Of a DNA stretch of 34,137 nt, positions 31,947-34,137 are shown piece by piece (positions within the stretch are counted from its first letter, which is position 1; each line of letters begins with the position of its first letter). Source of the stretch: Duganella fentianensis (GTDB lineage Bacteria; Pseudomonadota; Gammaproteobacteria; Burkholderiales; Burkholderiaceae_D). Below the pieces are notes generated by a model. The model saw only the letters and a program-made list of their open reading frames with translations, ran no database searches and was not told where the DNA came from. The translations under genes were made by a program, and so were the position numbers. Where the stretch lies: positions 1-34,137 of the forward strand of contig NZ_WWCL01000009.1 of NCBI RefSeq assembly GCF_009857835.1. Reading direction: 5' to 3'.

Positions 31947-32729
31947 TTAGATATGCAGTGCTGCCGTGCCGCTGGCAGCCAGTAGCGCCAGATAGATGGC
32001 GACTTCGCTCAGTTGCTGGACTGCGCCGAGGCAGTCGCCCGTGTAGCCGTCCAGCCGCTGGTGGATTTTCCGGCCCAGCCAGAGGGTTGCGAGTAGTGCA
32101 GCCACCAGGGAGTAAGCCAGTGCTGTCCATGTTAGCCAGCCGGCAACGATCATTAGCAAGGCGGGCAGCAACGCAGTGATGCAGGCAAGCGCGAATTCGC
32201 CATTACGCATGCTTTGCGCCAGCGGCTTGGCTTTGCCTTCTTCGCGCGCATAACGCATACGCCAGATCAGTGATGTGGCCATCAGGCGGGAAAGAGGATG
32301 GGCCAGCAGCAGCGCGCTGATGGCCATGACCGGATCGATCATGGCCAGTGTGCTGCACTTCAGACCCAGCATGCAGACAATACCGATCGCGCCGTAGGCG
32401 CCTATGCGCGAGTCCTTCATAATCTCCAGCACGCGCTGGCGGGTCATGCCTCCGCCGAAGCCGTCGCACATGTCGGCAAAGCCGTCTTCGTGAAAGGCGC
32501 CCGTTGCGTAGATGGTTGCTGCCGTGGAGAGTGCTGCGGCGACAGGGGCGGGCACTAGCAGGGCTGCGAGGGCATATACGCCTGCGCCGATCAGCCCTAC
32601 CACCACACCTACCAAAGGGAAGTAGCGCGAGGCCTGATTCAGCCATGCAGGATCGAAGCCCACCCAGCCCGGTATAGGCAGGCGGGTAAAGAACTGCAGG
32701 GCAGTAAAGAACAGGCGGAGCTGGTGCAT
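31947..32729 (-). CDS. cobS: Adenosylcobinamide-GDP ribazoletransferase (cobalamin synthase)
   Basis: Integral membrane enzyme of 260 residues that joins adenosylcobinamide-GDP to alpha-ribazole (phosphate), the last assembly step. The N-terminus FFTALQFFTRLPIP and the motif GAFHEDGFADMCDGFGGG (77-94; H80, E81, D82, D86) with the following DSRIGAYG are diagnostic. Several hydrophobic segments fit a polytopic protein. It lies 10 bases after cobT and 4 before cobC, so the three form a lower-ligand operon. Confidence 0.96.
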   Translation of the reverse strand: MHQLRLFFTALQFFTRLPIPGWVGFDPAWLNQASRYFPLVGVVVGLIGAGVYALAALLVPAPVAAALSTAATIYATGAFHEDGFADMCDGFGGGMTRQRVLEIMKDSRIGAYGAIGIVCMLGLKCSTLAMIDPVMAISALLLAHPLSRLMATSLIWRMRYAREEGKAKPLAQSMRNGEFALACITALLPALLMIVAGWLTWTALAYSLVAALLATLWLGRKIHQRLDGYTGDCLGAVQQLSEVAIYLALLAASGTAALHI

Positions 32730-32739
32730 GGGCGCTACT

Positions 32740-33774
32740 TTACTCGGATTTTTCGCTGACCTGTGCGGACTCGAAGGTGGCCATCTGATTGACGAAGTTG
32801 GCCGCCGCGTGCAGCAGGGGCAGCGCCAGCGCGCAGCCCGTACCTTCGCCCAGCCGCAGGCCGAGGTTGAGCAGAGGGCGAGCCTGTAGTGCGTTCAGCA
32901 TTTTCTGGTGGCCCTGTTCGTTCGAGCAGTGGGAAAACACGCAGTAGTCCAGAATGGCCGGCTGCATACGGGCCGCCACCAGCAGGGCACTGGTTACGAT
33001 GAAGCCATCGATCAGCAGCACCTTGCGCAGCTCGGCCGCCTTCAGCATGGCGCCTGCCATCATGGCGATCTCCAGTCCGCCGAAAGTGGCGAGGATATCG
33101 AAAGGCGTTACAGCGCGCGAATGTCTGGCAACCGCTGCTTCGATAACGTGCTGTTTATGCAGTACGCCCTCTGGCGAAAGCCCCGTGCCTGCACCGACGC
33201 ACTCCGCCACAGGGATGCCAGTCAGTTTGTGCATCAGCGCTGCGGCAGCGGTGGTGTTGCCGATGCCCATTTCGCCGAAGCCCACTACATTACCTTTCAG
33301 CTCAGCCGCCAACGCCATGCCTGCTTCCAGTGCTGCCGTGCAGATTGCGTTGCTCATGGCTGCCTGCTGGGCGAAGTTGTGTGTGCCCTTGGCCAGCTTG
33401 CGATCGATGAGACCATCGCGCGGGCCGAAGTCGTGGTTCACGCCCGCGTCTACTACATGGAGAGCACATTTATTCTGAGCGGCGAAGACATTAATAGCGG
33501 CGCCTTGGGCGAGGAAGTTTTCTACCATCTGCCACGTGACATCCTGCGGATAAGCGGAAATACCTTCAGCCACCACGCCGTGATCGGCCGCGAATACGAG
33601 GATGGCTGGATCGCTGATGCTGATCTGACGGGTGTTCTGTATCAGGCCTATCTGTTTCGCCAGCGTTTCCAGTGCGCCTAAGCTGCCGAGTGGCTTGGTC
33701 TTGTTATTAATAGCGCGATCGAGCTCTGCTGCGAGCGTCTCGTTGTGGGTAGTATGTATGGCAGGTGTCAACAT
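32740..33774 (-). CDS. cobT: Nicotinate-nucleotide--dimethylbenzimidazole phosphoribosyltransferase
   Basis: Activates the lower ligand base (5,6-dimethylbenzimidazole or an analogue) to its alpha-ribotide. The 344-residue protein shows the CobT hallmarks TKPLGSLGALETLA near the start, VFAADHGVVAEGISAYP, GFGEMGIGNTTAAAAL, and the catalytic glutamate E310 in LRLGEGTG. No bluB-type gene for making dimethylbenzimidazole is present in the window. It is the first gene of cobT-cobS-cobC and has no riboswitch of its own in the sequence upstream. I could not place its promoter with confidence; the gene starts only 40 bases from the divergent rRNA promoter. Confidence 0.96.
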   Translation of the reverse strand: MLTPAIHTTHNETLAAELDRAINNKTKPLGSLGALETLAKQIGLIQNTRQISISDPAILVFAADHGVVAEGISAYPQDVTWQMVENFLAQGAAINVFAAQNKCALHVVDAGVNHDFGPRDGLIDRKLAKGTHNFAQQAAMSNAICTAALEAGMALAAELKGNVVGFGEMGIGNTTAAAALMHKLTGIPVAECVGAGTGLSPEGVLHKQHVIEAAVARHSRAVTPFDILATFGGLEIAMMAGAMLKAAELRKVLLIDGFIVTSALLVAARMQPAILDYCVFSHCSNEQGHQKMLNALQARPLLNLGLRLGEGTGCALALPLLHAAANFVNQMATFESAQVSEKSE

Positions 33775-33813
33775 TATGGTTTTTGCAAATTCGATGAAGC
33801 CGGTATTCTACCC

Positions 33814-33843
33814 TTGTCAGGCAGGGGATAGATTTGCTATAGT
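33814..33843 (+). promoter_or_regulatory. Upstream rRNA promoter (P1-like)
   Basis: TTGTCA (33814-33819) and TATAGT (33838-33843) are 18 bp apart, with an extended -10 TG at 33835-33836 and a GC-rich stretch (CGCCCCC) right after, like the discriminator of stringently controlled stable-RNA promoters. It points toward the rRNA leader and away from cobT. Confidence 0.6.
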
Positions 33844-33901
33844 TCGCCCCCTCGCAAAACAAGGCGCCCAGCGCTGAGTTGAGCGAGAAAAAAAGTAGGG
33901 G

Positions 33902-33930
33902 TTGACGAAACGATCTAAACGCTTCATACT
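33902..33930 (+). promoter_or_regulatory. Proximal rRNA operon promoter (P2-like)
   Basis: TTGACG (33902-33907) and CATACT (33925-33930) are 17 bp apart. The block resembles the 16S promoter region of Burkholderiales as I recall it. RNA would start near 33937, ahead of the BoxA-containing leader. Confidence 0.72.
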
Positions 33931-33936
33931 CTTGCC

Positions 33937-34137
33937 TCTTCGCTGATGAACACAACGCTTCTCAGCAAGCAGTACCGACGCTCGGCGCTGGCCCAGTTCT
34001 TTAAAAATTTACAGTCGATAAGTGTGGACGTTTGATGAAAGTGCACACGAAGCTAGTCTTCGTGATACTTAAAAAATATCAAATGTTCACAAGAAATAAA
34101 TGAAATAGGACGCTTCGTAAAAGAAGCGAACTGTCAG
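33937..34137 (+). other. 16S rRNA operon leader (BoxA and processing stems)
   Basis: The leader of an rRNA operon runs off the right edge before mature 16S begins. A BoxA-like element AGTTCTTTAAAA (33995-34006) is followed by GATAAGTGTGGACG, as in other proteobacterial leaders, and serves antitermination. Two hairpins lie further on: CACGAAG/CTTCGTG (34046-34064) and CGCTTC/GAAGCG (34111-34128). The final bases probably form one strand of the 16S processing stem. No protein gene is seen from 33775 to the end. Confidence 0.85.

Noticed and set aside
33775..33930. Second cobalamin riboswitch upstream of cobT
   Set aside because: No B12 box or other conserved aptamer block is present, and the space is occupied by rRNA promoters.

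Overview
The window looks like a chromosome segment of a betaproteobacterium, probably Burkholderiales and plausibly Oxalobacteraceae. The evidence is the 5S rRNA sequence at the left edge, the 16S leader with its BoxA-like element at the right edge, a high-GC coding style, a PEP-CTERM surface protein and cobalamin genes of proteobacterial type. The family assignment is an inference. The window runs almost exactly from the end of one rRNA operon (5S and terminator, 1-194) to the promoters and leader of another (33814-34137), both on the + strand.

Region 1 (200-13170) appears to be an amino-sugar (N-acetylhexosamine / chito-oligosaccharide or peptidoglycan fragment) scavenging locus. A + strand operon encodes a ribose-type (CUT2) ABC importer (binding protein, double ATPase, permease), a GH3 beta-N-acetylhexosaminidase, a TonB-dependent outer membrane receptor and a GH20 beta-N-acetylhexosaminidase without a visible signal peptide. 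Facing it on the - strand are an AmpG-like MFS transporter and a LuxR-type regulator. The promoters of the two units (212-242 and 13139-13169) carry a nearly identical 31-bp -35/-10 block with direct ACCTATA repeats, which suggests one shared regulator.

Region 2 (13173-20563) looks like a small phosphate-starvation cluster. It holds a phytase-esterase-like lipoprotein followed by a large PEP-CTERM protein, and a Tat-exported PhoD-type phosphatase. Both transcription units are preceded by PHO-box-like direct repeats placed 10 bp upstream of a -10 element. A DHA2-type efflux transporter lies between them on the - strand.

Region 3 (20531-33774, all - strand) is a cobalamin uptake and late-biosynthesis locus. 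cobT-cobS-cobC come first. A cobalamin riboswitch follows and leads btuB-btuC-btuD-cobA(cobO)-cbiA(cobB)-cobU-cbiB-cobD-btuF-cobQ(cbiP), most of which overlap by 4-8 bases. The set covers uptake, adenosylation, amidation from cobyrinic acid onward, aminopropanol attachment and lower-ligand assembly. No corrin-ring-building gene is in the window.

I did not see insertion sequences, phage genes, CRISPR arrays or tRNA genes. The most notable observations are regulatory: the duplicated promoter/operator block, the two PHO-box promoters, and strong intercistronic hairpins beside both TonB-receptor genes.
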